Notes: generated from the letters alone by a model not told the origin. DNA of 14,107 nt from Caulobacterales bacterium 32-69-10 (GCA_002280485.1 NCED01000054.1:1-14107), one strand, 5' to 3'; shown: positions 5,420 through 14,107, counted from the first letter of the stretch. A program made the numbers and translations.

Positions 5420-6283
5420 TCACCGCAGCGTCGCGTTGAGCAGGGTTGCGAGACGAATGCCAGCCTTCGCAAGCTGTTCGCGCGCCTGGGGAACGGCCGC
5501 GAGCACATAGCCGCGGTCGAGGACTTCGGGATTGCGGGGCCGCCGGCCACATTCCGGCGGCTCGGGCAGCCGGGCGTAAATCCGGCGCGCCAGGCCTTGC
5601 GTCTCCGCCGCCCAGGCGTCCACGTCGCCCACGTCCCAGCCGCGTCCGGAGCGGGCGATGGGCTGCAGATAGCGGACGCCGATCTCTTCGCCGCCAAGCG
5701 CCGGGGCGAGGATGATGTCGTTCCAGAACTGGTGGAAGTTGAGCCGGCTCTTTTCGGAGGCGCCCGGCAGGACGATGCGGATGTCTTCCCCGCGGTCGTC
5801 GCGGTTGTCGATCATGTTGGTCGGCTGGTGAAGGTCGGCCACAAAATGGGCGATCTGCTCCAGGGCCATCAGCCGGTCGGCGACGGGCTGGGTCGGGTCG
5901 CCCAGGATGATACGGGCCCGCTTGACCGCCTCGCCGGCGCATTCGCCGTCCTTGCAGGGGTCGACGGGCCGGTCGGTCTCGCACAGGGAGGCGGCCTGGA
6001 AGTGCAGGCGGCGCAGGTCGTTGTAGCGCCGGATGCCGTCGACGCAGTCCACGTAGGTCGCCGCGTCGGCGAAGCTCGCCACAGGGCAGCTCGGCTCGCC
6101 GGAAACCGGGGCGTCGCGCAAGAGCAGGTCGACCTGGCGTTTCGCCGCCGGGGTCAGCCGCTCATAGGCCAGGTCGGCGACGACCCGGTGGCCGAGGTCG
6201 CCCCAGGCCATGGCGGGTGTCGCCGCGGCGACCAGGGCGAGGCCGGCCAGGGCGACGGCCGCGCGGCGGAGCGAATGGATCAC
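5420..6283 (-). CDS. Secreted S1/P1-type zinc nuclease with altered Zn2 site
   Basis: A 287-residue exported phosphodiesterase of the S1/P1 nuclease family, which cleaves single-stranded nucleic acids in a three-zinc site. The signal peptide (RR then a hydrophobic AAVALAGLALVAAATPAMA) is cut after A26, leaving W27 as the mature N-terminus, which this family needs for zinc. Recognised ligands by alignment from memory are W27, H32, D79, H94, H146, D150 (HFVADLHQP) and H184. The usual next histidine of HxxxDxxxPxxH is N156, and the usual aspartate of NLHxxWD is N188, so two of the three Zn2 ligands are changed. The start is the second GTG of a GTGGTG pair (6283): AAGGA is 6 nt upstream and the GTG overlaps the corA stop as GTGA. 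It is expected in the periplasm or outside the cell. Confidence 0.88.
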   Translation of the reverse strand: MIHSLRRAAVALAGLALVAAATPAMAWGDLGHRVVADLAYERLTPAAKRQVDLLLRDAPVSGEPSCPVASFADAATYVDCVDGIRRYNDLRRLHFQAASLCETDRPVDPCKDGECAGEAVKRARIILGDPTQPVADRLMALEQIAHFVADLHQPTNMIDNRDDRGEDIRIVLPGASEKSRLNFHQFWNDIILAPALGGEEIGVRYLQPIARSGRGWDVGDVDAWAAETQGLARRIYARLPEPPECGRRPRNPEVLDRGYVLAAVPQAREQLAKAGIRLATLLNATLR

Positions 6284-7215
6284 CACCAATCCTTCCATTT
6301 GAACCAGGCCATGGGCAGCACCGTGAACAGCACGATCATGCCCAGGGCGTAAGGATAGCCCAGCTTCCAGTGCAACTCCGGCATATGGGCGAAGTTCATC
6401 CCGTAGATCGACGCGACCAGGGTCGGCGGCACCCCCACCACCGAGACGATGGTGAGAATCTTGAACAGGTCGTTCTGTTCGGTGTTGATGAACCCGAGCA
6501 CCGCGTCGAGCAGGAACTGGTTCTTGCCGTCCAGGAAGCTGAGATAGTCGGCCAGGGACAGCACGTCGGCGCGCACGGCGCCCAGCCGCGACTGGTACTC
6601 GGGCCCGATCCAGTCCTTGCCGACTTCCGACACGAAGGGGACCAGGCGGCTGACGCCAAGCAGGCTGGCGCGAATCTGGCCCAGGCGGTCGCCCAGGCGG
6701 CCGACCTGGCTCAGCGTCTGAGGCAGGGACGGATTGGCGCGCCGGCGCCGTGGGGCGTCGGCGTTGCGGAAGGTCTGGCGCGACAGGCCGTCGAGCTCGG
6801 CGCCGGAGGCCTCCAACAGGTCCGCGGCCCGGTCGATGATCACTTCCAGGAGGGTGGTGAAGACGCTGACGCTGGTCGGATTGATCAGGCAGGCGGCCTC
6901 CGTCGCCGCCGAGTCCACGACCCGCAGGAGAGCGAAACGGACCGTCAGCAGGACCTTGGCGTTGAGCAGGAAGCCCATCGGGGTCAACTCGGGCTCGTCG
7001 GTCTCGGCGCGGGCCAGGATGGGGGTCGAGAGCGACAGGCACTCGCCCGTCACCCGCAGGCGGCTGGAGGTCTCGATCTCGCTGAGCTCCTCGCGGGTGG
7101 GCGCGGTCAGCCCCACCGCCGCGCGCACCGCCTCGACCTCTTCGGCCGTGGGATCGAGCAGGTCGATCCAGAAGGCGTCCTCAAGGGCGGCCCCGGGGGG
7201 ATGGCTCGTCAGCAC
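6280..7215 (-). CDS. corA: CorA-family magnesium/cobalt transporter
   Basis: A 311-residue divalent-cation channel of the inner membrane, pentameric in the family. The long cytoplasmic alpha/beta and helical part covers about residues 1-245. Transmembrane helix 1 (about 250-274) ends in the selectivity motif YGMNF. The short external loop AHMPELHWKLG follows, then helix 2 (PYALGMIVLFTVLPMAWF) and the basic C-terminus KWKDWW. Length and topology are normal for CorA. The start is the GTG at 7215, with AAGGA 9 nt upstream. The stop overlaps the nuclease start, so the two are translationally coupled. The product could carry Mg2+, Co2+ or Ni2+; CorA and ZntB-type relatives are hard to tell apart, but the intact GMN motif and MPEL loop favour Mg2+. 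Confidence 0.93.
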   Translation of the reverse strand: MLTSHPPGAALEDAFWIDLLDPTAEEVEAVRAAVGLTAPTREELSEIETSSRLRVTGECLSLSTPILARAETDEPELTPMGFLLNAKVLLTVRFALLRVVDSAATEAACLINPTSVSVFTTLLEVIIDRAADLLEASGAELDGLSRQTFRNADAPRRRRANPSLPQTLSQVGRLGDRLGQIRASLLGVSRLVPFVSEVGKDWIGPEYQSRLGAVRADVLSLADYLSFLDGKNQFLLDAVLGFINTEQNDLFKILTIVSVVGVPPTLVASIYGMNFAHMPELHWKLGYPYALGMIVLFTVLPMAWFKWKDWW

Positions 7216-7436
7216 CCGTGGAGATCCTTACAGGTCCGGCGCAGGGCGGCCCTCGCCGCAACGAGGCAGTAGAGGTTCTTGAACATCGCGGCGCACCTTG
7301 CCCACTGCGCCGGTGAGCGCAACGCCTTTTGCGGCGCTTGCGATGGGCCGAGGGAAAGGTTAGAGGGATCGCCCCCGAGACAGCCGCCTCGTCCAACCGA
7401 GCGGCCCGAACGTGTTGGGGACCGGTTCGCCGGTGC
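7216..7436. other. Divergent intergenic region between corA and tRNA-Lys
   Basis: This gap must carry the corA promoter (minus) and the tRNA promoter (plus), but I cannot assign either with confidence. It holds one hairpin: CGCAACGCC (7318-7326) pairs with GGCGCTTGCG (7333-7342), with one bulged base and a 6-nt loop. On the minus strand this would lie in a corA leader about 100 nt before the start. It could equally be a plus-strand structure. No gene is visible. Confidence 0.4.
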
Positions 7437-7512
<76 letters not shown>

Positions 7513-7620
7513 TTCATCCGGGCATGTGATCGCAGCCCTGGCCTTCTTCAGACCTGAGTGGTGATCGCCGCGGCTTGGCCGCTCCTGGCCAGGATCAGGC
7601 GCGGACAGCCCTAGGCGGGC

Positions 7621-7815
7621 CTAAGCCTCCGGGCTCTGAGGCTGCGCCGGCGCGTCCTCGAAGGGACGATCGCTCACGGGATCGTCGGACAGGATCCGCT
7701 CCGCGTCGCCGCGGGGGTCCTCGTACTGGGCGTTGTTGAGGGTCCACCAGAACGCCGCGAGGCCCAGCGCGCCCAGGGCTACGGAGAAGGGCGCGAGGAA
7801 CAGGACGATGCTCAT
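7621..7815 (-). CDS. ccoS: cbb3 oxidase assembly protein CcoS
   Basis: A 64-residue inner-membrane protein needed for cofactor insertion into cbb3-type oxidase. It has one N-terminal transmembrane helix (IVLFLAPFSVALGALGLAAFWW), then the family's NNAQYEDPRGDAERIL segment (about residues 28-43) and an acidic, Pro-rich tail. Size and architecture fit CcoS. The ATG at 7815 overlaps the ccoI stop (ATGA), so it is the last gene of the cco operon. Its stop at 7621 faces the tRNA gene across 108 bp. Confidence 0.9.
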   Translation of the reverse strand: MSIVLFLAPFSVALGALGLAAFWWTLNNAQYEDPRGDAERILSDDPVSDRPFEDAPAQPQSPEA

Positions 7816-9977
7816 GCGGCGCTCCTTCGCATGCGCAGGGCGTTGAGGGTGACGATCAGGGACGAGCCGGACATGGCGATCGCCGCGACGAGGGGGTTGC
7901 ACAGGCCCGCCATCGCCGCGCCTCCGGCCACGACGTTGTAGACCGCCGAGAAGCCGAGGTTCTCCAGCGCCCGGCGCCGGGCCGCCCGGGCGATGTCGAT
8001 CGCTTCGACCACCGACTGCAGCCGCTCGCCGGAGAACACCAGGTCGGCGGCGTTCTGGCTGGCGTCGAGGGCCGTGCCGGGGGCCATGGCCGCATGGGCC
8101 TTGGCCAGGGCCGGCGCGTCGTTGAGGCCGTCGCCGACCATGAGAGGGTGTCGGCCCTGGGCGCGCAGGGCGTCGATCGCCGCCGCCTTGTCCGCGGGCG
8201 ACAGGCCCGCCCTCCAGGCCTCGATCCCTGCGCCGGCGGCCGCGCGCTCGACGGGGCCGCGGACATCGCCGGAGAGCACCTCGACCGACAGACCGCGGGC
8301 TTTCAGCGCGGCGACGGCCTCGGACGCGTCGCTGCGCAGGGCGTCGGAGAAGCGCAGGCGGATCTTGGCCTCGCCGTCGAAGCCGAACCACAGCTCGGTC
8401 TCGGAAACGTCGGCGCCCGGAACGCCGACGAAGGCCGCGCGGCCGAGGCGGGCCCTGCGCCCGTCGATCACGCCCTCGACGCCCTGCCCCGCATGCTCGA
8501 CCACCGCGTCAGCCAGCGGACCGGGCCCGGCCTCGGCGGCGAGGGCCCGGGCCAGGGGGTGGGCGGAGGCGCGGGCCAGGGGCGCGGCCGCCGCCACGAC
8601 GGCGGCGGGCGCGCCGAGCAGGCGGGGGCGGCCCTCGGTGAGCACCCCGGTCTTGTCGAAGACCACGTGGTCGACCTCGGCCAGCCGTTCCAGGGCCGCG
8701 CCGGACTTGACCAGCACCCCCCGGCGGAACAGGCGGGCGGAGGCGGCGATCTGGACGGCGGGCACGGCCAGGCCCAGGGCGCATGGACAGGTGATGATGA
8801 GGACGGCGACGGCGCGCAGGATCGCCTCGCGCGGCCCCAGGCCCGCCAGCACGCCAAAGGCGAAGGTCAGGGCCGAGGCCGCATGGACCACCGGCACGTA
8901 GAGCGAGGCCGCCTTGTCGGCGAGGCGGACGTAGCGGGACTTGGACTGCGCCCCCGCCTCGACAAGGCGGGCGATGGCGGCGACGGCGGAATCTTCCGAG
9001 ACGGCGACGGCCTCGAGCTCCAGCACCCCGCCGAGGTTCAGGGCGCCGGCGCGGCAGGCGGCGCCGGGGGCGATGGCGACGGGGGCCGTCTCGCCGGTGA
9101 GCAGGCTGTTGTCGAGCTCGGAGGCCCCGGCGCGGACGAAACCGTCCACCGGGATGCGCTCGCCAGGGCGCACGATCAGCCGGTCGCCCACCGCGACCTG
9201 GTCCAGAGGCACCCGACGCTCGGCCCCGCCTTGCAGCAGGGTCGCCGCCGGCGCCTGCATCGCCAGCAGGTCCTCGGCGGCGCTGCGCGCCCTGGCCCGC
9301 AGCTGATGGTCGAGCCAGCGCCCGATCAGCAGCAGGAAGACCAGGGACACCGCGGCGTCGAAATAGGCGTCGCGGCCCTTCAGCGCCGTCTCCACGAAGC
9401 TGATGGCGAGGGTCAGGATCACGCCGATGGAGATCGGCACGTCCATGTTGGCCTTGCCGACCCTCAGGGATCGCCAGGCGGATTCGAAGAAGGGCATGCC
9501 GGCGAAGAGGGCGCAGGGGGTGGCCACGATGGCCGAGAACCACAGCATCAGGTTGCGCGTCGCCGGTCCCAGCTCCTGGCCCGACAGCCCGGCCCAGACC
9601 GGCACGGAGAACATCATGGCGTTCATCACGCCGAAGCCGGCGACCCCGAGGGCCAGGCTGAGGCGGCGCCCCTCCCGCTGGTGGGCCGCCGCCGCCGCGC
9701 CGACGTCATAGGGGGTGGCAGTGTAGCCCAGAGCCTCGACGGTGGAGAGCACGCGGGTCGGGTCGGCCTCGCCCTTGAAGGCGACCGTGAGCTTGCCGCT
9801 GGTCAGGTTCATCCGCGCCGAGGCCACGTCGGACAAGGCGCCGATGCTGCGTTCGATCTTGGCGATGCAGCCGCCGCAGCGGGCGCCCTTGACCAGGAGG
9901 GCCAGGCTCGGGCCGCCCTTATCGTCCCGGCGCAGGAAGGCCGACAGGTCGGGCCGGTGAAGGTCTATCGCGGCCAC
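7812..9977 (-). CDS. ccoI: Copper P1B-type ATPase CcoI/FixI
   Basis: A 721-residue inner-membrane copper-exporting ATPase that supplies copper for the CuB centre of cbb3 oxidase. Features in order: an HMA-like domain with GARCGGC (C34, C37), transmembrane helices from about 106, the actuator TGET (294-297), the membrane metal site CPC (397-399), the phosphorylation motif DKTG with D441, the P1B HP dipeptide (473-474) and GDGLND (615-620). All catalytic motifs are intact. It has a single HMA domain, as is usual for FixI. The start is the GTG at 9977, with GGAGG 5 nt upstream, inside the end of ccoH (13-nt overlap). The ccoS start overlaps its stop. Without the cluster, CopA would be the alternative; position between ccoH and ccoS settles it. 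Confidence 0.96.
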   Translation of the reverse strand: MAAIDLHRPDLSAFLRRDDKGGPSLALLVKGARCGGCIAKIERSIGALSDVASARMNLTSGKLTVAFKGEADPTRVLSTVEALGYTATPYDVGAAAAAHQREGRRLSLALGVAGFGVMNAMMFSVPVWAGLSGQELGPATRNLMLWFSAIVATPCALFAGMPFFESAWRSLRVGKANMDVPISIGVILTLAISFVETALKGRDAYFDAAVSLVFLLLIGRWLDHQLRARARSAAEDLLAMQAPAATLLQGGAERRVPLDQVAVGDRLIVRPGERIPVDGFVRAGASELDNSLLTGETAPVAIAPGAACRAGALNLGGVLELEAVAVSEDSAVAAIARLVEAGAQSKSRYVRLADKAASLYVPVVHAASALTFAFGVLAGLGPREAILRAVAVLIITCPCALGLAVPAVQIAASARLFRRGVLVKSGAALERLAEVDHVVFDKTGVLTEGRPRLLGAPAAVVAAAAPLARASAHPLARALAAEAGPGPLADAVVEHAGQGVEGVIDGRRARLGRAAFVGVPGADVSETELWFGFDGEAKIRLRFSDALRSDASEAVAALKARGLSVEVLSGDVRGPVERAAAGAGIEAWRAGLSPADKAAAIDALRAQGRHPLMVGDGLNDAPALAKAHAAMAPGTALDASQNAADLVFSGERLQSVVEAIDIARAARRRALENLGFSAVYNVVAGGAAMAGLCNPLVAAIAMSGSSLIVTLNALRMRRSAA

Positions 9978-10450
9978 ATCAGCCTCCGTTCGGCTTCGAA
10001 CAGGCGGCCCTCGGCGTCGTGCGCAGCCAGCGCCAGGTCCCAGGCCCCGGTCAGCCCCTTGGCCTTGGCGACATATTCGCCAGGCGCGGCCTCGCGGAAG
10101 GTCACGGCCCTGCGCCCGGCCTCGGTGGCCGGGCGGCTGAGGGAACCGGAAAGGCGGGCGCCCGTCAGCGGGGCTCCGCCGGATCGTGTCATGCGCACCG
10201 CCACGGCGCCGGGACGCTCCTCGGCGACAGCGCCATAGCCGAGCCGGGCCTGGGCCTCGCGCCGGGCCAGGGTGCGGTTGTAGGCGAGCCCGTCCTCGAA
10301 CGGGGTCTGAGACACCTGGCCGGGAAAGCTGCGGATGGCCAGGGCCATGAACAGGCCGTCGACGGCGATGATGACGGCGAAGAATCCCACCACCGCGAAC
10401 AGCACATGGCGCCCGGTGAGGCGGAAGCCCGAGGAGGGAGCGGTCTGCAT
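9965..10450 (-). CDS. ccoH: cbb3 oxidase maturation protein CcoH/FixH
   Basis: A 161-residue membrane-anchored protein of cbb3 oxidase biogenesis. One transmembrane helix (HVLFAVVGFFAVIIAVDGLFMALAI, from about residue 15) is followed by the FixH periplasmic domain. This contains the family-typical SFPGQVSQTPFEDGLAYNRTL segment just after the helix, and an immunoglobulin-like C-terminal half with APGEYVAKAKGLTGAWDLAL. CcoH interacts with the oxidase and CcoI in studied species. It starts 4 nt after the ccoG frame ends and overlaps ccoI by 13 nt. The sequence is complete. Confidence 0.93.
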   Translation of the reverse strand: MQTAPSSGFRLTGRHVLFAVVGFFAVIIAVDGLFMALAIRSFPGQVSQTPFEDGLAYNRTLARREAQARLGYGAVAEERPGAVAVRMTRSGGAPLTGARLSGSLSRPATEAGRRAVTFREAAPGEYVAKAKGLTGAWDLALAAHDAEGRLFEAERRLMWPR

Positions 10451-10454
10451 GAGG

Positions 10455-11853
10455 CTAGTTCCCGGCCTGGAAGGTGGTGCGCGCGGTGAAGGCGGCGCGG
10501 TCCGCCGTGGCGACGAAGGTCGCCGGGGTCGGCCCGGTCGTCGCCGGAGCCGGCGCGATAACGAAGAGGCGGACCGACTCGACGGCGTTGGGCGGCGCGA
10601 CGAGGCTGAGCCGCCGCACCGGCTCGTGGGCGTCGGGGGTCTTGATCATGGCCCCGGGCACGCCGCTGAATTCGAGGTCGACGCGTTTCGGCTCGAAGCC
10701 GCGGTTGGCGATCTTCAGGGTGTAGCCGTTGCGGATCGACCCGTCGGCCAGGCGCACGAAGTTGGGATTGCGGTCCGGCAAGGCGTGGACGTCCAGGGCC
10801 TTGCGGGTCGCCAGCCCCCAGAGGGTCAGGCCGGCGACGAGGGCCAGGCCGGCGGCGTAGTAGATCGTTCTCGGCCGGACGAGCCTGTACTCGGCCTTTT
10901 CGCCCACCGACCGGGCCGCGACGGCCGCGTCGGTGTCGTAGCCGATCAGGCCGGCGGGGCGGTCGATCTTGATCATGATCTCGTCGCACGCGTCGATGCA
11001 CAGGCCGCAGTTGATGCACTCGAGCTGGGAGCCGTCGCGGATGTCGATACCCATGGGGCAGGCCACGACGCATTGCCGGCAGCAGCGAGTGCGGGTCGAG
11101 CATCGCTCCCTGGATGCGGGGCCACGGGCACATGTAGATGCAGACCTGCTCGCGCATGTGGCCGGCGAAAAGGTAGGTCGTCGCCGTCAGCAAGGCGCAG
11201 GACACGTAGGAGCCGACCGGGGCGTCGCCGGTCCAGAACTTGACCAGCAGGTCGGGGGCGTCGTGGAAGTAGAAGATCCACGCGCCGCCAGTGCCGAACG
11301 CCACCCCCAGCCAGACCAGGTGCTTGCCGGCCTTGCGCCACAGCTTGTCCAGGGACCAGGGGGCGGCGTCCAGGCGCATGCGCTGGTTGCGGTCGCCCTC
11401 GAACAGGCGCTCCACATAGATGAAGAGGTCGGTCCACACCGTCTGCGGGCAGGCGTAGCCGCACCACAGCCGGCCGAACAGGGCGTTGGACAGGAACAGG
11501 GCCAGGGCCGCCATCACCAGCAGGCCGGTGAAGAAATAGACCTCCTGCGGCCACAGCTGGATCCAGAAGAAATAGAAGCGCCGGCCGGTGAAGTCGATCA
11601 GCACCGCCTGGTCCGGCAGGTTCCCGGGGCGGTCCCAGCGGATCCACGGGGTGACGTAATAGATCGTCAGGGTGACGACCAGCAGGGCCCATTTGATCGC
11701 CCGCCACCGGCCGTGGACCAGCTTGGGGTAGATCGGCGTGCGCGGCTTGTAGAGCCCGCCGGTCTTGTCCTTCTTGCGGACGCGCTCCGCGGCGGAGACG
11801 GGCTGAACGGTCCCGTCGGTACGCTCTTCCCGCCGCGGGATGACTGAATGCAT
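10455..11853 (-). pseudogene. ccoG: Frameshifted ccoG/fixG (cupric reductase/assembly protein)
   Basis: CcoG is a membrane iron-sulfur protein, shown in Rhodobacter capsulatus to reduce Cu(II) for cbb3 assembly. The frame from the ATG at 11853 is normal through about residue 258: RTPIYPKLVHGRWR, membrane segments, CGYACP (C131, C135), CIYMCPWPRIQGAMLD (C238, C242). It then leaves the family after HSLL at about 11080. The family sequence resumes at once in another frame: CRQCVVACPMGIDIRDG from 11081, then CINCGLCIDACDE and the C-terminal domain to 10455. Compared with the family, about 28 residues (the WRGEPR...GDCID portion) are absent, which implies about 86 nt lost. This removes the first cysteine of the first ferredoxin motif and shifts the frame. 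The shifted frame adds an unrelated tail and reads on into ccoH. A real deletion or an assembly collapse are both possible. Confidence 0.88.
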
Positions 11854-11859
11854 CGGGTG

Positions 11860-12756
11860 CTATCGCCCTCCGGCGTTTACGTGGATGTAGACGGCCAGGG
11901 CCTTGAGGGTCTCCGGGTCGAACCGCGCGCCCCAGGTCGGCATGACGCCGCCGCGGCCGTTCCAGATCTGCCCCCGGATGTCCTCGCGGTCGCCGCCGTA
12001 GAGCCATTCGGCGTCGGTCAGGTTCGGCGCGCCGATGGGCTGGACGCCCTCGCCCGCCGGGCCGTGACAGGCCACGCACTGCTGGGCGAAGGTCGCCGCC
12101 CCGCGCTGCGCCGCCGCCCGGTCCGCCTTGCGGTGCGACAGGGCGACGACATACTCGGTCAGGTCGTGGATCTGGGCCGAGGTCAACATGCCGTCGCGGC
12201 CGAAGGCGGGCATCGACGAGATGCGGGTTTCGGGATGGTCGGACCGGACGCCAACGGCGATGGTGCGGTGGATGTCGTCCAGGGAGCCGCCCCACAGCCA
12301 CACGTCGTCGCGCAGGTTGGCGTAGCCCTTGGCGCCCACGCCGCCCTGGCCGTGGCAGGTGGCGCAGTTGTCGCCGAACACCGACTGGCCGACCGCCACC
12401 GCATAGGCCTGCAACTCGGGATCGTGCTCGATCTGGTCGAGGCTGGCGCTCCTCAGCCTGCCGAGCTTCTCGCCGCGCTGGGTTTTCAGCGCCCCAAGCT
12501 GCTCGACGACGTCGCGGCGGTCCGAGTGGTTGAGCAGGCCCTTGGTGTAGCCCCCCACCATCGGCCAGGCGGGCATCAGCAGCCAGTAGACCACAGCCAC
12601 GCCGACGCAGGCGTAGAAGGTCCACAGCCACCAGCGGGGCAGAGGATTGTCGAGCTCCTTGATGCCGTCCCACTCGTGCCCGGTGGTCTCGACTTCCGTG
12701 GCCTGGCCCTCCTTGGCCTCCCCCGCCTTGGTCCCGTCGGGTTCACGCTTCGACAT
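11860..12756 (-). CDS. ccoP: cbb3 oxidase subunit III, diheme cytochrome c CcoP
   Basis: A 298-residue inner-membrane subunit with two periplasmic haem-c domains that feeds electrons to CcoO and CcoN. The N-terminal HEWDGIKELDNPLPRWWLW (27-45) is the CcoP signature, followed by a transmembrane helix (about 42-60). Haem sites are CATCH (C131, C134, H135) and CVACH (C227, C230, H231), with axial methionines M182 (SMPAFG) and M272 (VMPTWG). The N-terminal extension is charged and KEG-rich. The ATG at 12756 lies inside the end of ccoQ (14-nt overlap). The stop is 6 nt before the ccoG start. It is complete and of normal length. Confidence 0.97.
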   Translation of the reverse strand: MSKREPDGTKAGEAKEGQATEVETTGHEWDGIKELDNPLPRWWLWTFYACVGVAVVYWLLMPAWPMVGGYTKGLLNHSDRRDVVEQLGALKTQRGEKLGRLRSASLDQIEHDPELQAYAVAVGQSVFGDNCATCHGQGGVGAKGYANLRDDVWLWGGSLDDIHRTIAVGVRSDHPETRISSMPAFGRDGMLTSAQIHDLTEYVVALSHRKADRAAAQRGAATFAQQCVACHGPAGEGVQPIGAPNLTDAEWLYGGDREDIRGQIWNGRGGVMPTWGARFDPETLKALAVYIHVNAGGR

Positions 12757-12922
12757 GGTCGTCCTCGTCGTCTTGGAGGGGGGTCATGGCGGCCTGGCGG
12801 AAGCGCTCCTTGTGGCGGGGCCACAGGGCGTAGCCGACGCCAGCCAGGAAGATCAGGACGAAGTAGATGGTGCCGGCCTGCTGGGCGAAGCGGGCGACCG
12901 TCTCGTAGGTCAGGCCGCTCAT
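12743..12922 (-). CDS. ccoQ: cbb3 oxidase small subunit CcoQ
   Basis: A 59-residue single-helix protein that stabilises the cbb3 complex. It opens [20 protein letters not shown], has one transmembrane helix ([17 protein letters not shown], about 19-35), then [10 protein letters not shown] and an acidic tail. The [11 protein letters not shown] motif after the helix is typical of CcoQ. The ATG at 12922 overlaps the ccoO stop (ATGA), and its own end overlaps ccoP by 14 nt, so translation is coupled through all three genes. Confidence 0.94.
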   Translation of the reverse strand: MSGLTYETVARFAQQAGTIYFVLIFLAGVGYALWPRHKERFRQAAMTPLQDDEDDHVEA

Positions 12923-13650
12923 CGGGCGTTCTCCTCGGCCTTGTAGGTGGAGAAATCGACCTGGGTCCCCAGTTGCTGGAGATAGGCGATGATGGCGTCC
13001 ATCTCGGTCAGGCGGGACGGGTCGCCGTCGAAGTCGCGCTGGGCGATCTTGGGACCGTAGCGCCGCTTCATCCCCGCGCCCCCCATGTCGGCGGCGTCGG
13101 CCTGGGCGGTCAGGTCGGCCTGCGCGTTGTCGATCATGGCCTGGGTGTAGGGCACGCCCAGCCTGGACATGGCCTTGACCTTGAGCTGGATGTCGTCGGT
13201 GTGGAGGTTCTTCCTGGCCAGGAAGCCGTAGGGCGGCATGACCGATTCCGGCACCACCGCGCGCGGGTCGGCCAGGTGCTCCTTCTGCCAGCTGTCGGAA
13301 TATTTGCCGCCGACGCGGGCCAGGTCCGGGCCCGTGCGCTTGGAGCCCCACTGGAAGGGGTGGTCATACATGCTCTCGGCCGCCAGGCTATAGTGGCCGT
13401 AGCGCTCCACCTCGTCGCGCAGGGGGCGGATCATCTGCGAGTGGCAGGTGTAGCAGCCCTCGCGGATGTAGATGTCCCGCCCGGCGAGCTCGAGCGGGGT
13501 GTAGGGCCGCACGCCCTTCACCTTCTCGATGGTGCTCTCCAGGAAGAACAGGGGGGAGATCTCGACGAGGCCGCCGACCGAGACGACCAGCAGGATGCCG
13601 ATGAGCAGGACGAGCGAGTGCCGCTCGAACTTGGCGTGATGTTTCCACAT
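12919..13650 (-). CDS. ccoO: cbb3 oxidase subunit II, monohaem cytochrome c CcoO
   Basis: A 243-residue membrane-anchored c-type cytochrome that passes electrons from CcoP to CcoN. It has an N-terminal transmembrane anchor ([19 protein letters not shown], about 13-31) and the conserved [18 protein letters not shown]. The haem site is CYTCH (C66, C69, H70) followed by [18 protein letters not shown]. The axial methionine is M138 in [11 protein letters not shown]. All expected blocks are present, including [19 protein letters not shown]. The start at 13650 lies 10 nt after the ccoN stop. Confidence 0.97.
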   Translation of the reverse strand: MWKHHAKFERHSLVLLIGILLVVSVGGLVEISPLFFLESTIEKVKGVRPYTPLELAGRDIYIREGCYTCHSQMIRPLRDEVERYGHYSLAAESMYDHPFQWGSKRTGPDLARVGGKYSDSWQKEHLADPRAVVPESVMPPYGFLARKNLHTDDIQLKVKAMSRLGVPYTQAMIDNAQADLTAQADAADMGGAGMKRRYGPKIAQRDFDGDPSRLTEMDAIIAYLQQLGTQVDFSTYKAEENAR

Positions 13651-13660
13651 GACTGGCGAC

Positions 13661-14107
<447 letters not shown>

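Noticed and set aside
8094..10238. Very long plus-strand open frame opposite ccoI and ccoH
   Set aside because: It is antisense to an ATPase with all motifs intact. The product is a Gly/Asp/Arg/Gln-rich string without domains, typical of a shadow frame in high-GC DNA. The same applies to 4-1452 opposite cysI and 11848-13758 opposite ccoP/ccoO.
11040..11100. Programmed frameshift in ccoG
   Set aside because: No slippery heptamer is evident, and the defect is missing coding sequence (about 28 residues), not a simple +1/-1 change.

Overview
The window is about 70% GC by eye and gene dense. It looks like an alphaproteobacterial chromosome, most likely from the Caulobacterales (Caulobacter/Phenylobacterium type). 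The reasons are a MucR/Ros-type regulator, a cobA-DUF2849-cysI sulfite-reduction cluster, a complete ccoNOQP-ccoGHIS order, and hairpin-rich G/C repeats. Assignment to the order is inferred from gene content and protein style. Nearly all genes lie on the minus strand. Only the LysR-type regulator and the tRNA are on the plus strand.

Region 1 (1-3815) is assimilatory sulfur metabolism. On the minus strand, cobA (makes the siroheme precursor precorrin-2), a DUF2849 gene and cysI (siroheme/Fe4S4 reductase, cut by the left edge) overlap or nearly abut as one operon. A GcvA-like LysR regulator diverges from cobA. The 185-bp gap between them holds a near-perfect 22-bp palindrome.

Region 2 (3841-4304) is the most unusual part. 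A small DUF559 (Vsr-like) endonuclease gene is bracketed by two double-hairpin repeats of the same architecture in inverted orientation. The left repeat encodes the last 13 residues and the stop codon of the protein. The unit resembles a tiny repeat-plus-nuclease element.

Region 3 (4312-5420) is a two-gene regulatory operon: a MucR/Ros-family regulator lacking two of the classical zinc ligands, followed by a single-domain histidine phosphotransfer (HPt) protein. The mucR leader holds an AT-rich island and a perfect dyad.

Region 4 (5420-7512) has corA translationally coupled (GTGA overlap) to a secreted S1/P1-type nuclease whose Zn2 site appears substituted. A complete tRNA-Lys(CUU) gene follows on the other strand.

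Region 5 (7621-14107) is the cbb3-type high-affinity cytochrome oxidase cluster on the minus strand: ccoN (cut by the right edge), ccoO, ccoQ, ccoP, ccoG, ccoH, ccoI and ccoS, mostly with overlapping start and stop codons. ccoG is broken: about 86 nt appear to be missing at the first ferredoxin cysteine motif, which shifts the frame. All other visible members are intact.
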